The translations under genes and the position numbers were made by a program. From NCBI GenBank assembly GCA_947470105.1, contig CANISR010000017.1, positions 1 to 33,397 on the forward strand: a stretch of 33,397 bases of DNA. The letters run 5' to 3'. The DNA comes from Fidelibacterota bacterium (GTDB lineage: Bacteria > Pseudomonadota > Alphaproteobacteria > Rhodospirillales > Rhodospirillaceae). Positions 22,926-32,118 of this stretch are shown one piece after another. The notes below the pieces were generated by a model. That model was not told the origin of the DNA and searched no databases. It saw only the letters and a program-made list of their open reading frames with translations. Within the stretch, counting starts at the first letter, position 1. Every line of letters starts with the position of its first letter.

Positions 22926-23663
22926 GTGTCTAGAATCGTCAAGACGATCGGCCGTCTACCGCTGGTGCAGGCCATTGTCGCCGGCGCCGCCGCGACCCTG
23001 ATCGAGCTGGTGCGCGCCACCACCCGCTGGGAGACCGTGAACGGCGAGGCTGCAGCCGGCGCCTGGAGCGGAGAAAAGCCGGTCATAGTCGCCTTCTGGC
23101 ACAACCGCCTCGCCATGATGCCTTACTGCTGGGCGTCAGCGCGGCCGTTCCACATGCTCATCTCCGCCCACCCCGACGGCCGCCTAATCGCCAAGACGGT
23201 AGCCCATTTCGGCATAGACGCGGTCGCCGGCTCCTCGCGCCGGGGCGGCGCGGAGGCGCTCCGGTCTTTAGTGCGCCTTGCCAAGGCCGGTGAAAGCATC
23301 GGCATCACACCTGACGGCCCGCGCGGCCCCCGTATGAGGATTCGTGAAGGCGCCCTGGCACTGGCGAGATTGTCCGGCGCCCCCATCATCCCGGCAGCCG
23401 TGTCGGTGCGCAGGCGCATCGTGCTGCGCACCTGGGACCGCCTGATCCTCGCCCTGCCGTTCAGCCGCGGGGCCATGGTGTGGGGGAATCCTATCACCGT
23501 GCCGCGCGACGCCGACGAAGCCACCACCCTGGTGTTGCAGGAAGAACTCGAACGGGAGCTCAACCGCGTCACCGCCGAAGCCGATCGCCGCGCTGGTCAT
23601 CCCCCCATGGAACCAGCGCCTGTGGAAAATATTCCTCTGAAGAGGGCCAATGCGCGCGCCTGA
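22926..23663 (+). CDS. DUF374 lysophospholipid-acyltransferase-like protein
   Basis: A 245-residue protein of the DUF374 family, related to the lysophospholipid acyltransferases. FWHNRLAMMPY replaces the usual His-Asp acyltransferase box with the family pattern HNR. SAHPDGRLIAKTVAHFG, SSRRGGAEALR, GITPDGPRGPRM and GAPIIPAAVS are the other family signatures. DUF374 genes are usually found with waaA and lpxK, hence a suspected role in lipid A assembly. Here waaA is absent and lpxK follows directly, overlapping by 14 bases. The start is GTG at 22926 with a purine-rich stretch 5-10 bases upstream. Confidence 0.85.
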   Translation: MSRIVKTIGRLPLVQAIVAGAAATLIELVRATTRWETVNGEAAAGAWSGEKPVIVAFWHNRLAMMPYCWASARPFHMLISAHPDGRLIAKTVAHFGIDAVAGSSRRGGAEALRSLVRLAKAGESIGITPDGPRGPRMRIREGALALARLSGAPIIPAAVSVRRRIVLRTWDRLILALPFSRGAMVWGNPITVPRDADEATTLVLQEELERELNRVTAEADRRAGHPPMEPAPVENIPLKRANARA

Positions 23664-24624
23664 GTTCTGGCAGACCGAAAACGGCCTCGCCCGGCTGCTG
23701 TCGCCCATCGGCGCCATTGTCGGCGCCGTCACTGCCGGGCGCATCGCGCGCGCAAAGCCGGTGCGTGTAGGCGTGCCTGTTGTCTGTGTCGGAAATCTCA
23801 CCACCGGCGGCACCGGCAAAACTCCTGTGGCGGCCTCCATCGCCGCCAGACTCCGAACCCGCGGCTTTGCGCCCGCGATCCTGCTGCGCGGTTACGGCGG
23901 GAAGAAACAGCCTGTCCCGGTGCGTGTCGACCTGTCGCACCACACCGTCACCGACGTCGGCGATGAAGCCTTGCTGCATGCACGCACCTTCCCCGCCTTC
24001 GTTTCACCCGCCCGCGATCGCGCGGCCCTGGCGGCCATCGCCGACGGCGCCACAGCGCTGGTCATGGACGACGGCCACCAGAATCCGGGCCTCGCCAAAG
24101 ATCTGTCGCTGGTCGTCGTCGATGGCATCAGCGGCTTCGGCAACGGCCGCATCATCCCGGCAGGACCGTTACGTGAGGACATCACCGCCGGGCTAGCACG
24201 CGCCGACGCTGTGGTCCTGATGGGCGACGATCCGCGCGATCTCGCGTCGAAGCTGGCGGAGCGCCTGCCGGTTCTGCGCGCACGACTGGTGGCGGGGCCG
24301 GAATACAGCAGCCTGGCGCGCCAGCGTGTCGTGGCCTTCGCCGGCATCGGCGATCCGGGGAGGTTCTTCCGCACCTTGACGGCCGCCGGCGCCCAGGTGG
24401 TGGCCAAGCGCGTGTTCGACGATCACCACGAGTTCGACGCCGCCGATATCCAGCCGATCCTGGATGAGGCCTATGAACTGGATGCGCTGCCGGTCACGAC
24501 CGCGAAGGACGCGGTTCGCCTGTCGCCCGATCAGCGCCAGCAGGTGAACGTCGTGTCGGTGGCGGTGGAATGGGATGATCCTGCAGCACTGGACCGCGTG
24601 CTGGGCCACGCCTTCAGAATCTAG
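23650..24624 (+). CDS. lpxK: tetraacyldisaccharide 4-prime-kinase
   Basis: A 324-residue inner-membrane-associated kinase phosphorylating the 4-prime position of the lipid A precursor, the sixth step of the Raetz pathway. The N-terminus is amphipathic with a hydrophobic stretch (LLSPIGAIVGAVTAG). The Walker-A-like loop is VGNLTTGGTGKTPVAA (47-62). DDGHQNPGLAKDLSLVVVDG and PAGPLRED complete the family signature, with the catalytic Asp in DDGHQ. Near the end is TTAKDAVRL, also conserved. AGAGGG lies before the ATG, which sits within the end of the DUF374 gene. The 3-prime end overlaps the convergent GSCFA gene by four bases. Confidence 0.95.
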   Translation: MRAPEFWQTENGLARLLSPIGAIVGAVTAGRIARAKPVRVGVPVVCVGNLTTGGTGKTPVAASIAARLRTRGFAPAILLRGYGGKKQPVPVRVDLSHHTVTDVGDEALLHARTFPAFVSPARDRAALAAIADGATALVMDDGHQNPGLAKDLSLVVVDGISGFGNGRIIPAGPLREDITAGLARADAVVLMGDDPRDLASKLAERLPVLRARLVAGPEYSSLARQRVVAFAGIGDPGRFFRTLTAAGAQVVAKRVFDDHHEFDAADIQPILDEAYELDALPVTTAKDAVRLSPDQRQQVNVVSVAVEWDDPAALDRVLGHAFRI

Positions 24625-25466
24625 GATTTGCGCTCAAAGAACGTTTCGATGAACAGCCCGGTGATCAGGTCCAGGATCTCCGGCGCCACGTGGCGCTGAT
24701 CCACGCCGCCTGTGCCGAAGAACGGGCCCACATGGCCGCCGAGCCACCGCACGATCTCGAACGACGGCCAGTAAAACAGATCCGGAATGGCTTCATCCAT
24801 CAGGTCGTCGATGGCGACGCGGATGCGGCTTTTGGACACACAGTCCTGCGCGATAACAGAGGGATGGATCAGCGAATTCATCAGAGGTATCGGAGAAAGC
24901 GTCAGGAAGATGGGGATTCCGGGACGCAGCGCGCGCAGCCCCGTGACGGTGGAGCGGGTGTAGTTAAGGATTTCGTCTACCGACAACATCCGCCATTCGG
25001 TGCCCAGCAGCGTCTTCTTGGTCAGCGGCGACCAGGACGTGAAAAAAGCCGGTTTATCGTCATTAAACGGCTGAATCGCCACCCCCAAGGTGACGATGAA
25101 GGCGGCCGCCTGGGGCAACGCGGCGCGCACATCCACCAACGCCTCTTCCGGAATCACGTGCTCGCTGGTTTCGCCCACCAGCCCGCCGAGATGGCGCGCC
25201 CGCAACCGATTCACCAGGAGATTGGCAAACGCCGGCGTATTGGTCATCTCGCTCACGGCGAGATAGGTGCTGTTGTAGCCGGCCCGAACCAGAGCGTCGT
25301 TGATGTTCTCGGCAAAGCAGGAACCCAGGGTGAACACCTTGGCGTCGGTGGGGAACAATGGCTTTTCCGGCACATAGCCAGGCAGCACATAGGTCTTGAT
25401 GGCGGCGCGCAGGTCGCTGAGTTGCGCGGCGGTTTCGGGGAACTGATTTTTGTACCGGGTGGCCAT
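24621..25466 (-). CDS. GSCFA domain protein
   Basis: A 281-residue protein of the GSCFA family, named for the motif seen here: FTLGSCFAENIND (GSCFA at 48-52). The family is related to SGNH/GDSL esterases, so the Ser in GSCFA is a likely nucleophile; VTLGVAIQPFND, LTLSPIPLMNS and the C-terminal HVGPFFGTGGVDQRHVAPEI with a His may supply the rest. Its biochemical role is not known; a polysaccharide acyl-esterase role is commonly suggested. The start lies three bases after the M23 peptidase stop and has no ribosome-binding site, so translation is probably coupled. No signal peptide, so it should be cytosolic. Confidence 0.85.
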   Translation of the reverse strand: MATRYKNQFPETAAQLSDLRAAIKTYVLPGYVPEKPLFPTDAKVFTLGSCFAENINDALVRAGYNSTYLAVSEMTNTPAFANLLVNRLRARHLGGLVGETSEHVIPEEALVDVRAALPQAAAFIVTLGVAIQPFNDDKPAFFTSWSPLTKKTLLGTEWRMLSVDEILNYTRSTVTGLRALRPGIPIFLTLSPIPLMNSLIHPSVIAQDCVSKSRIRVAIDDLMDEAIPDLFYWPSFEIVRWLGGHVGPFFGTGGVDQRHVAPEILDLITGLFIETFFERKS

Positions 25467-25469
25467 GGG

Positions 25470-26300
25470 TCACGGTGTGCTTGATGCGTTCGGGGGCGGG
25501 AGAGCCGCCAGCAGCGTTTCAGGATCCAGACGCGCTGTGAACCAGCTTGCCGCGAAATGCAAATGCGGGCCTGTGGCCCGGCCGGTCATGCCGACCTCGC
25601 CGATGACGTCGCCTTGCCGCACCGACTGACCGTCCGCAACCAGGAGCTTGCTCATGTGGATATACATGGTCTGCAAGCCGAAGCCGTGGTTGATCATCAC
25701 CGTGTTGCCGGTCATCACCAGCATCTCCTTGGACAGCGACACCACGCCGTCGGCCGCGGCATGCACCGGAGTGCCGGTGGGAGCCGCGATATCCCAGCCG
25801 GCGTGCGGCGCCCGCGGTGTGCCGTTCAAGACCCGCTGGCTGCCGAAGGACCCGGACTTCCGGCCCGTCACCGGGCGAATGAATCCGCTTTCGAACCAGG
25901 GCCGAATTTCGAATTTGGCGCGGGCCGCGTTGAGGAATTTCTGCTCGGAGACGATGCGAGCTTCCAATTCGGGATCAGGAGTCACGAGTTGCTGCGGCAC
26001 ACCGTTGACATGCTCCACCTGCCACTCACGCTTCGAGATGGCCAATGTTCGAAGGTCGGGCGCCTCGCCGATAACGGCGACCGTGAGGATCGCCGATGGC
26101 CCTGCATCGCGGTCGAACCCGGCGATGAAGCGGCCGTCTGCGCTGACCGTTATCTTGCGCTTATCGAGTGTGACCAGGGCGCCCGCAGGCGCGGTTCCGA
26201 CGAGAAGCCCCCCCTGTTCGAGTTTGCCGCTGAGGGTTACGTCGGCCGCGAACACGGGGGCGGCTATGCACAGGGAAAGCAGGTAGATTGCCGCTCTCAC
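25470..26300 (-). CDS. LytM-type M23 zinc metallopeptidase
   Basis: A 276-residue exported murein endopeptidase. A signal peptide ([18 protein letters not shown]) is visible with cleavage near Ala18. A beta-rich N-terminal region is followed by an M23 domain (about 150-260). Zinc ligands His166 and Asp170 (HAGWD) and His248 (GPHLHF) are present, as are His215 (YIHMSK) and His246, the catalytic pair. So it should be active, cutting peptide cross-links in peptidoglycan. The start is GTG at 26300, with AAGGGA eight bases upstream. It overlaps the xseA stop in GTGA. A longer frame to 27218 runs antisense-free through xseA in another frame and is a shadow. Confidence 0.9.
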   Translation of the reverse strand: MRAAIYLLSLCIAAPVFAADVTLSGKLEQGGLLVGTAPAGALVTLDKRKITVSADGRFIAGFDRDAGPSAILTVAVIGEAPDLRTLAISKREWQVEHVNGVPQQLVTPDPELEARIVSEQKFLNAARAKFEIRPWFESGFIRPVTGRKSGSFGSQRVLNGTPRAPHAGWDIAAPTGTPVHAAADGVVSLSKEMLVMTGNTVMINHGFGLQTMYIHMSKLLVADGQSVRQGDVIGEVGMTGRATGPHLHFAASWFTARLDPETLLAALPPPNASSTP

Positions 26301-27724
26301 AGCAGGTTCCCTTGCTTCTCGTCTGCCTTGCGCGTGGCGGGCTTGGCGGCCTTCATTGGCTTCGGTGGCCCGTCGGTCACCTGAACACCGACCTTGCCGT
26401 CGCTGAATTCGATACTGAGTGCTGCGCCCGCCGGCGCCATCGCGGTGGATGTGATCGGCACGCCGCTGGCGTCGGCAATGATGGCATAGCCGCGCTCGAG
26501 TACTTTCTTGGGCGATACGGACTGCAGGCGCGCCCACAGGGCCTCGAGACGGGTGTCGGCATCGGCGACAGCGCGGCGCGCGGCGCCCGCAAGCCGGGTG
26601 GCGCTCACACCGACATCGCGACCGTGGCGTTCGATATCGCGGACAAAGCGGTCGAGATTGAGGCGGTTGACCAATGACGCGATATCCTGGGAACGGATCT
26701 GGATGAGTTTGAGAGGCCCCAGCCCGAGGCGTTCCGACAGCGCGTCCAGGTCCTGGGTTTTCTGGGCGACGATCATGTCCAGGCGCGGGATGCCGCGCAC
26801 CAGGCCCTGCAGATGAATACGGCCTTCCTCCAGAACACGGCTCACAGCCTGGAACAGGCGTCCGTGCCGTTCGTGAAGGTTGGCGATGAGTTCCAGGCGC
26901 ACCGGCACCGCCATCTCCGCCGCGGCGGTCGGCGTCGGCGCACGCCGGTCGCTGGCGTGGTCGATGAGGGTCCAGTCGGTTTCGTGGCCCACAGCGGATA
27001 TCAGCGGAATCGTCGAGGCGGCGGCAGCGCGAACAACCACTTCCTCGTTGAACGCCCACAGGTCTTCCAGGCTGCCGCCGCCGCGGGCGACGATGATGAC
27101 GTCCGGGCGCGGCACATCGCCGCTTTCCGTTAGTGAATTGAATCCGGCGATGGCGGCGGCGATTTCCGCTGCGGCGCCTTCGCCCTGCACCCGCACCGGC
27201 CAGATCAGAACCCGGCACGGGCAGCGGTCACGGATGCGGTGAAGAATGTCGCGGATGACGGCGCCCGTCGGCGAGGTCACGACACCGATGATCTGCGGCA
27301 GGTAGGGCAGTGGCTTTTTGCGCGCGTCGTCGAACAATCCCTCAGCGGCGAGTTTGCGGCGGCGGTCTTCGAGCAACTTGAGCAGCGCGCCCTCGCCCGC
27401 CAACTCCATGGTGTCGATGACGATCTGGTAGCTGGAGCGGCCGGGGTAGGTGGTGAGCTTGCCGGTGACCACCACCTCCATCCCTTCCTCGGGGCGGAAG
27501 GATACCTTTGACATGGTGCCCCGCCACAGAATGCCGTCGATCACCGCGCTCTCGTCTTTGAGCCGCAGGTAGCAATGGCCGGAGGCCGCGACCTTGGGCT
27601 GCGAGATTTCACCCCGCACGCGCACATAGCCGTAGGCGTCCTCCACCGTGCGCTTAAGGTTGGCGGACAGCTCCGAAACCGTCAGGGACGGCAGGTTATG
27701 GCTCGGGGATGGCGTGTCGCTCAT
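26297..27724 (-). CDS. xseA: exodeoxyribonuclease VII large subunit
   Basis: A 475-residue subunit of exonuclease VII, which degrades single-stranded DNA in both directions with the small subunit XseB. The N-terminus has the OB-fold region ([28 protein letters not shown] read in parts) and [21 protein letters not shown]. The catalytic domain has the signatures [33 protein letters not shown] and [18 protein letters not shown] long coiled-coil C-terminus follows, then GYAIIAD. The ATG at 27724 ([10 protein letters not shown]) is used; the longer frame to 28141 crosses the divergent purD. XseB is not nearby. Divergent from purD with 46 bases between. Confidence 0.95.
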   Translation of the reverse strand: MSDTPSPSHNLPSLTVSELSANLKRTVEDAYGYVRVRGEISQPKVAASGHCYLRLKDESAVIDGILWRGTMSKVSFRPEEGMEVVVTGKLTTYPGRSSYQIVIDTMELAGEGALLKLLEDRRRKLAAEGLFDDARKKPLPYLPQIIGVVTSPTGAVIRDILHRIRDRCPCRVLIWPVRVQGEGAAAEIAAAIAGFNSLTESGDVPRPDVIIVARGGGSLEDLWAFNEEVVVRAAAASTIPLISAVGHETDWTLIDHASDRRAPTPTAAAEMAVPVRLELIANLHERHGRLFQAVSRVLEEGRIHLQGLVRGIPRLDMIVAQKTQDLDALSERLGLGPLKLIQIRSQDIASLVNRLNLDRFVRDIERHGRDVGVSATRLAGAARRAVADADTRLEALWARLQSVSPKKVLERGYAIIADASGVPITSTAMAPAGAALSIEFSDGKVGVQVTDGPPKPMKAAKPATRKADEKQGNLL

Positions 27725-27770
27725 GGCTCTGTTATGCCACGCACTTTGGCGCGAGGGAACGGAGACGGAT

Positions 27771-29066
27771 ATGCGGGTACTGGTGGTCGGCGGCGGCGGA
27801 CGCGAACACGCGCTGTGCTGGAAGATCGCGGACTCGCCCCTGTGCGACGCCTTGTTCTGCGCACCCGGCAACCCGGGAATCGCCGACGTCGCCACCTGCG
27901 TCCCTATTGCCGCCGAGGACGTGGACGCCCTGGTCGCCTGGGTCTCCAAAGAGCGCATCGATTTCGTCATGATCGGTCCGGAAGCGCCCATGACGCTGGG
28001 CCTCACCGACAAGCTCCGCGCCAATGGCGTCAAAGTCTTCGGACCCACCGCGGCAGCCGCGCGCCTTGAGGGCTCAAAAGCCTTCATGAAGGACCTGTTC
28101 GCCAAATACGGCGTGCCCACGGCCTGGTATGGCCGCTTCACGGACCCTCAGAAAGCCAAAGCCTTCATTTCGGAGAAAGGCGCGCCGATCGTCGTCAAGG
28201 CGGATGGCTTGGCTGCCGGCAAAGGCGTGGTGGTGGCGCGGGATATCGCCGAGGCCCATGCCGCGGTCGACCGGATGATGACCGAGAAAGTCTTCGGCGA
28301 CGCTGGGCGCGAGGTAGTGATCGAGGAATTCCTGGAAGGCGAGGAAGCGAGTTTCTTCGTGCTCGTCGACGGCAAGAACATGCTGCCGATGGTGGTGGCG
28401 CAGGACCACAAGACCGTGGGCGACGGCGACACCGGCCCCAACACCGGCGGCATGGGCGCCTACTCGCCCGCTGAAATTGTCGATGATGCTTTGCACGCCC
28501 GCATCATGAAGGAGATCATCGCGCCCACTGTTCGCGGCATGGCGGCGGAGGGAACCCCCTTCACTGGCGTGCTGTTCGCCGGGCTGATGATCACCAAGGA
28601 CGGACCCAAGACCCTGGAGTTCAATGTCCGCTTCGGTGATCCGGAGTGCCAGGTGCTGATGATGCGCTTGAAATCGGATTTATTGCCGGCCCTGGTGGCC
28701 GCCGCCGACGGCCAGCTCGCGAATTTCGACCTGCGCTGGCACGACGACGCCGCCTTGGTGGTGGTGATGGCGGCCAAGGGTTATCCCGGCACGCCCGAGA
28801 AAGGCACCGTGATCGGCGGACTGGCCGAAGCCGCCAAGGTCGAGGACGCGGTCGTGTTCCACGCCGGCACCAAAGCCGAAAACCACGACGGCAAGACCGC
28901 GATCGTCGCCAACGGCGGACGGGTCCTCGGCGTTGCGGCGCGGGGGGCCACCGTCGGCGCAGCCCAGCGGCAGGCCTATAAAGCTGTGGATGCGATCAAA
29001 TGGCCGGGGGGATTCTGCCGCCGTGACATCGGCTGGCGCGCCGTCGCACGCGAGAAAAATTCATAG
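27771..29066 (+). CDS. purD: phosphoribosylamine-glycine ligase
   Basis: A 431-residue ATP-grasp ligase making glycinamide ribonucleotide, the second step of purine synthesis. [19 protein letters not shown] is the diagnostic N-terminus. APGNPG, IGPEAP and the ATP-grasp pieces [26 protein letters not shown] and [14 protein letters not shown] follow, with [12 protein letters not shown] as the metal site. Full length. GGAG lies before the ATG at 27771; an in-frame extension upstream overlaps xseA and is rejected. Divergent from xseA, a pairing seen in many alphaproteobacteria. Confidence 0.96.
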   Translation: MRVLVVGGGGREHALCWKIADSPLCDALFCAPGNPGIADVATCVPIAAEDVDALVAWVSKERIDFVMIGPEAPMTLGLTDKLRANGVKVFGPTAAAARLEGSKAFMKDLFAKYGVPTAWYGRFTDPQKAKAFISEKGAPIVVKADGLAAGKGVVVARDIAEAHAAVDRMMTEKVFGDAGREVVIEEFLEGEEASFFVLVDGKNMLPMVVAQDHKTVGDGDTGPNTGGMGAYSPAEIVDDALHARIMKEIIAPTVRGMAAEGTPFTGVLFAGLMITKDGPKTLEFNVRFGDPECQVLMMRLKSDLLPALVAAADGQLANFDLRWHDDAALVVVMAAKGYPGTPEKGTVIGGLAEAAKVEDAVVFHAGTKAENHDGKTAIVANGGRVLGVAARGATVGAAQRQAYKAVDAIKWPGGFCRRDIGWRAVAREKNS

Positions 29067-29108
29067 CCTGCATTCCCGCCCGCGCAGGCGTGGCGCAGCC
29101 TCAGCCCG

Positions 29109-29636
29109 TCACTTGCACTGGGAAGACAACGTCATGGACCTGGGATCGGTCAGGGGCGGAGTGGTTTCATCCAGCAGGACCACGCCCGTGTAGTAGCCGC
29201 GGTCGGTGGCCTTGACGGCCACGTCAAACAGGTTCTTGACCAGCAGTTCGCGCCGCTGCCCTTGAAAATCTGCAGCCTCAAGTTTGGCGCTGTGCAGATA
29301 CATCAGCAGTTTCTCGGCGACGATCGGCGCCATCCAGCACGCCGCGCGCTCGTTTTCCCCGACCGCAAGCTGCAAACGAAGCGTCACCACCTGATAGGTG
29401 GCGCCGTCGCGCCCCAGGGTGGGCGCCATCATGCCGCCCAACTGAATCTGCGTGTCGCTGTAACCCACCTTACCCTCAGCGCCGGCAGCGCTCTGGGCCG
29501 GGGGCGCGGCCTTTTTCTTCTCTGGCGCTTTGGCCGGGGCTTTTTTCTCGGCTTTGGGCGCGGCGTGCTCTGCTGCCGTGGCGGCATGGCCAAAGATCAG
29601 GCAGGCGGCGAGCGCAAGGCGGGCGACTTTATGCAT
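29109..29636 (-). CDS. secreted hypothetical protein with Lys/Ala/Pro linker
   Basis: A 175-residue protein not recognised. A signal peptide is likely (MHKVARLALAACLIFGHAATA). Residues about 25-52 are almost only Ala, Lys, Pro and Glu, a charged flexible linker. The C-terminal domain (about 58-175) has VGYSDTQIQLGGMMAPTL, TYQVVTLRLQLAVGE, KLLMYLHSAKLEA and KNLFDVAVKATDRGYYTGVVLLDE. The pattern of strand, long helix and strand slightly recalls FliL-like periplasmic domains, but that is weak. Two Cys (in AACWMAP and the final SQCK) could form a disulfide. It is 25 bases downstream of the deaminase gene on the same strand, probably one transcript. Confidence 0.65.
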   Translation of the reverse strand: MHKVARLALAACLIFGHAATAAEHAAPKAEKKAPAKAPEKKKAAPPAQSAAGAEGKVGYSDTQIQLGGMMAPTLGRDGATYQVVTLRLQLAVGENERAACWMAPIVAEKLLMYLHSAKLEAADFQGQRRELLVKNLFDVAVKATDRGYYTGVVLLDETTPPLTDPRSMTLSSQCK

Positions 29637-29660
29637 GGCTTCGAGTTTAAACGTCCGCGC

Positions 29661-30113
29661 TCAGCGCCGCACGGCAAAAAAATTCTTGAGCAGGATCTCC
29701 GACCGCGCCGCTTCCACGCCGCCCACCACCTCCGGCCGGTGATGGCAGGTGGGGTGGGAAAAGACCCGCGGCCCGTGGTCAACGCCGCCGCCCTTGGGGT
29801 CGTAGGCCGCGAAGATGATTCGCCGCAGGCGCGCGAAGGATGCCGCCGTGGCGCACATGGGGCAGGGTTCGAGCGTTACATAAAGGTCGCAGCCCACCAG
29901 ACGGGGCGCCCCGATCTTGGCCCCGGCGGCGCGAATCGCCAGAAGCTCGGCGTGAGCGGTTGGGTCGGCATCCGCTTCCACCCGGTTGCCGGCTGCCGCC
30001 AGCACGCCCTGGGCGGGATCAACCACCACGGCGCCAATTGGCACCTCGCCCCTGGCCCCTGCGGCCTCAGCTTCGGCGAAGGCCAAGCTCATGAAATCAG
30101 GACTTAAATCCAT
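29661..30113 (-). CDS. tadA: tRNA adenosine(34) deaminase-like protein
   Basis: A 150-residue zinc deaminase of the CDA fold. PTAHAELLAI (51-60) holds the zinc ligand His54 and catalytic Glu56, and TLEPCPMCATA (80-90) holds Cys84 and Cys87. TadA converts A34 of tRNA-Arg(ACG) to inosine. The length, N-terminal MSLAFAEAEAAGARGEVPIGAVVV and the C-terminal RRIIFAAYDPKGGGVDHG fit TadA well. One oddity is CATAASFARLRR where E. coli TadA has CAGAMVHSRIGR. A guanine or other nucleoside deaminase is the main alternative. The ATG is at 30113. Confidence 0.85.
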   Translation of the reverse strand: MDLSPDFMSLAFAEAEAAGARGEVPIGAVVVDPAQGVLAAAGNRVEADADPTAHAELLAIRAAGAKIGAPRLVGCDLYVTLEPCPMCATAASFARLRRIIFAAYDPKGGGVDHGPRVFSHPTCHHRPEVVGGVEAARSEILLKNFFAVRR

Positions 30114-30227
30114 ATCCCGAGAGTGCGCGACCTGCCGGCTTGGGTCAATCGCAGTAAGGATTCAGTAACCCCTGGGGCCTACCCTGTAAGTAAGCGGCAA
30201 AAGCTGCACGAGAACAAAGCGAAGGCC

Positions 30228-31325
30228 ATGGTTCAGCATATCAGCGACCGGGTAATGGTGGCGGGTCAGTCCGTTGAGCGCACCACTTTGAGCGGGCTCA
30301 AGAGCGCCAGCGCCAAAAGCGGTGTGAGCTTTCAGTACCTGCTGGCCAAAGCGGCCCAGGAAAGCAGCCTCAAGGCCGACGCCACCGCCGACACCTCCTC
30401 CGCCACCGGCCTGTTCCAGTTCACCAAGGGCACCTGGCTCGACATGATGAAGCGCTACGGGGCGCAATACGGCTATGGCGAGCTGGCGAAAAACATCCTC
30501 ACCGGCGCCGGCGGCAAGTCTCAGGTTCAGGACGCCGCGGCCGAAACCAAGATCCTGGCGCTGCGGGAAGACCCCGAAGCCTCGGCGCTCATGGCCGCGC
30601 AATATGCCCGCGACAACGCGGCATCTCTGCACGAGACGCTGGGGCGCGGCGTTGACGGCCCCGATCTTTATCTCGCCCATTTCCTCGGCGCCACCGGCGC
30701 CGGCCTCCTGCTCGGCGCCGATAAGGACAATCCGGACAAGCCGGCTGCCGACTTCATGCCCGCCGCCGCCAAAGCCAATCGCAGTGTGTTCTTTGACCAC
30801 GACGGCAAGGCGCGCAGCGCCGCCGATGTGGTCAAGCTGGTGCGCGACCGCTTCGCCGCCCAGATGGATCGCTTCGCCGGTACGGCGAAGCAAGTCGGCG
30901 CCGTCGAAACTGCGAGTGCCGATCCGGTTCGGGCTATGCCGGCGGTCGCGGCCCTCGCGGCACTGCCCCAGAGCCGCAGCCCCATGATCAACCCGCTGGA
31001 CCTCAAAGGGGGTGCGGCGTCGAGCGATCCCAACAAGATGATGCAGTCTTGGTTCGTCATGGAGCAATTGGCCAAGCTCATCGCCTTGAAGCCCATGGCC
31101 ATGGGCGAGGCCGCCGATCCTTTCAAGGACAATTCTGTATCCTCAGGCGGATTCCAGGGCGGCGATTGGGGCGCCGCCATGAGCAAGGCCTTCGGACGCA
31201 ACCTGCCCGCCGACAGCCCCATGGCGGCCATCGCAAAGCCCCTGAACCACGCCGCCCGCGCCTATGACGCGGTCAAAGGCCAGGTCGCGGCCCTGCTCGG
31301 CAACCCGAAACGCAAGGATACCTGA
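30228..31325 (+). CDS. lytic transglycosylase-like protein
   Basis: A 365-residue protein with an SLT-type transglycosylase domain. FQYLLAKAAQESSLKADATA places the catalytic Glu at about residue 45, and SSATGLFQFTKGTWLDMMKRYG is the usual follow-up motif. These enzymes cleave the glycan backbone of peptidoglycan. No clear signal peptide precedes the domain, so it may be exported by another route or act with a secretion or flagellar system. The region after about residue 190 is Ala/Pro/Met-rich with no recognised domain. The ATG at 30228 is preceded by GAAGG; an in-frame GTG at 30123 would add 35 residues without a domain. Several lengths are possible. Confidence 0.78.
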   Translation: MVQHISDRVMVAGQSVERTTLSGLKSASAKSGVSFQYLLAKAAQESSLKADATADTSSATGLFQFTKGTWLDMMKRYGAQYGYGELAKNILTGAGGKSQVQDAAAETKILALREDPEASALMAAQYARDNAASLHETLGRGVDGPDLYLAHFLGATGAGLLLGADKDNPDKPAADFMPAAAKANRSVFFDHDGKARSAADVVKLVRDRFAAQMDRFAGTAKQVGAVETASADPVRAMPAVAALAALPQSRSPMINPLDLKGGAASSDPNKMMQSWFVMEQLAKLIALKPMAMGEAADPFKDNSVSSGGFQGGDWGAAMSKAFGRNLPADSPMAAIAKPLNHAARAYDAVKGQVAALLGNPKRKDT

Positions 31326-31398
31326 GCTCCTACGCCATTTACTTAGGCGGCAGGGCGGGATACTCCGGCGCATATCCACGGCCTGACCCCGGATTCCC

Positions 31399-32118
31399 AT
31401 GAAACAGCCCCTTATTGGTATTACCGCCGACAGCGAACAGCCCGGCGGGTACTCCAAATTCCCCTGGTATGCCCTGCGCCAGAACTATTGTTCGGCGGTG
31501 AGCGCGGCCGGGGGCGTGCCCATCGTGCTGCCCCATGAACCCCACCTCGTCGACCATTACCTCGGCATGATCGACGGCCTGGTGGTCTCGGGCGGCGCGT
31601 TCGACGTGGACCCGGCCCTGTTCGGCGCCACCACACGTCATGCCACCGTGTCGCTCAAGGAAGGCCGCACGGATTTCGAATTGCGCATGACCCAAGGTGC
31701 CCTCGCCGCCGACAAGCCCGTGCTCGGCATCTGCGGCGGTCAGCAATTGCTGGCCGTTGCCTTGGGCGGCACCCTGATACAGCACATCCCGGACGAAGTG
31801 AGTAACCCGCTGGCCCATGAGCAGCCCAATCCCCGCGATCAGGCCGGTCACGACGTAACCATCAAGGAAGGCTCGCTCCTTCATCGCATCACCGGCGCCA
31901 CTACGGCGCCCGTGAACAGCTCGCATCATCAGGCAGTCAAGAGCGTTCCCGACAATATTGTCGTGGATGCGGTGGCGCCCGACGGCGTGATCGAAGGCAT
32001 TGAGGACCCCTCGCGCAGATTCTGCATCGGCGTGCAATGGCATCCGGAGTTCCACATCTCTCCTGCCGACGTGCGCCTGTTCGCCGCCTTCATCGACGCC
32101 TGCCGCAAGGCCGCATGA
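31399..32118 (+). CDS. class I glutamine amidotransferase, gamma-glutamyl-GABA hydrolase (PuuD) family
   Basis: A 239-residue hydrolase with the glutamine-amidotransferase fold. The nucleophile is Cys112 in LGICGGQQLLAV and the catalytic His215 and Glu217 are in VQWHPEFH. PLIGITADSEQ at the N-terminus and SGGAFDVDPALFG are typical of the PuuD-like peptidase C26 branch. In E. coli PuuD cleaves gamma-glutamyl-GABA in putrescine breakdown; the window also holds a putrescine-making enzyme, 26 kb away, but nothing else of the Puu route. Substrate is therefore open. It ends in ATGA with the next gene. Confidence 0.87.
   Translation: MKQPLIGITADSEQPGGYSKFPWYALRQNYCSAVSAAGGVPIVLPHEPHLVDHYLGMIDGLVVSGGAFDVDPALFGATTRHATVSLKEGRTDFELRMTQGALAADKPVLGICGGQQLLAVALGGTLIQHIPDEVSNPLAHEQPNPRDQAGHDVTIKEGSLLHRITGATTAPVNSSHHQAVKSVPDNIVVDAVAPDGVIEGIEDPSRRFCIGVQWHPEFHISPADVRLFAAFIDACRKAA

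Noticed and set aside
22844-22933. 29-codon ORF before the DUF374 gene
   Set aside because: No Shine-Dalgarno, no motif, and it overlaps the start of the next gene; it is likely chance.
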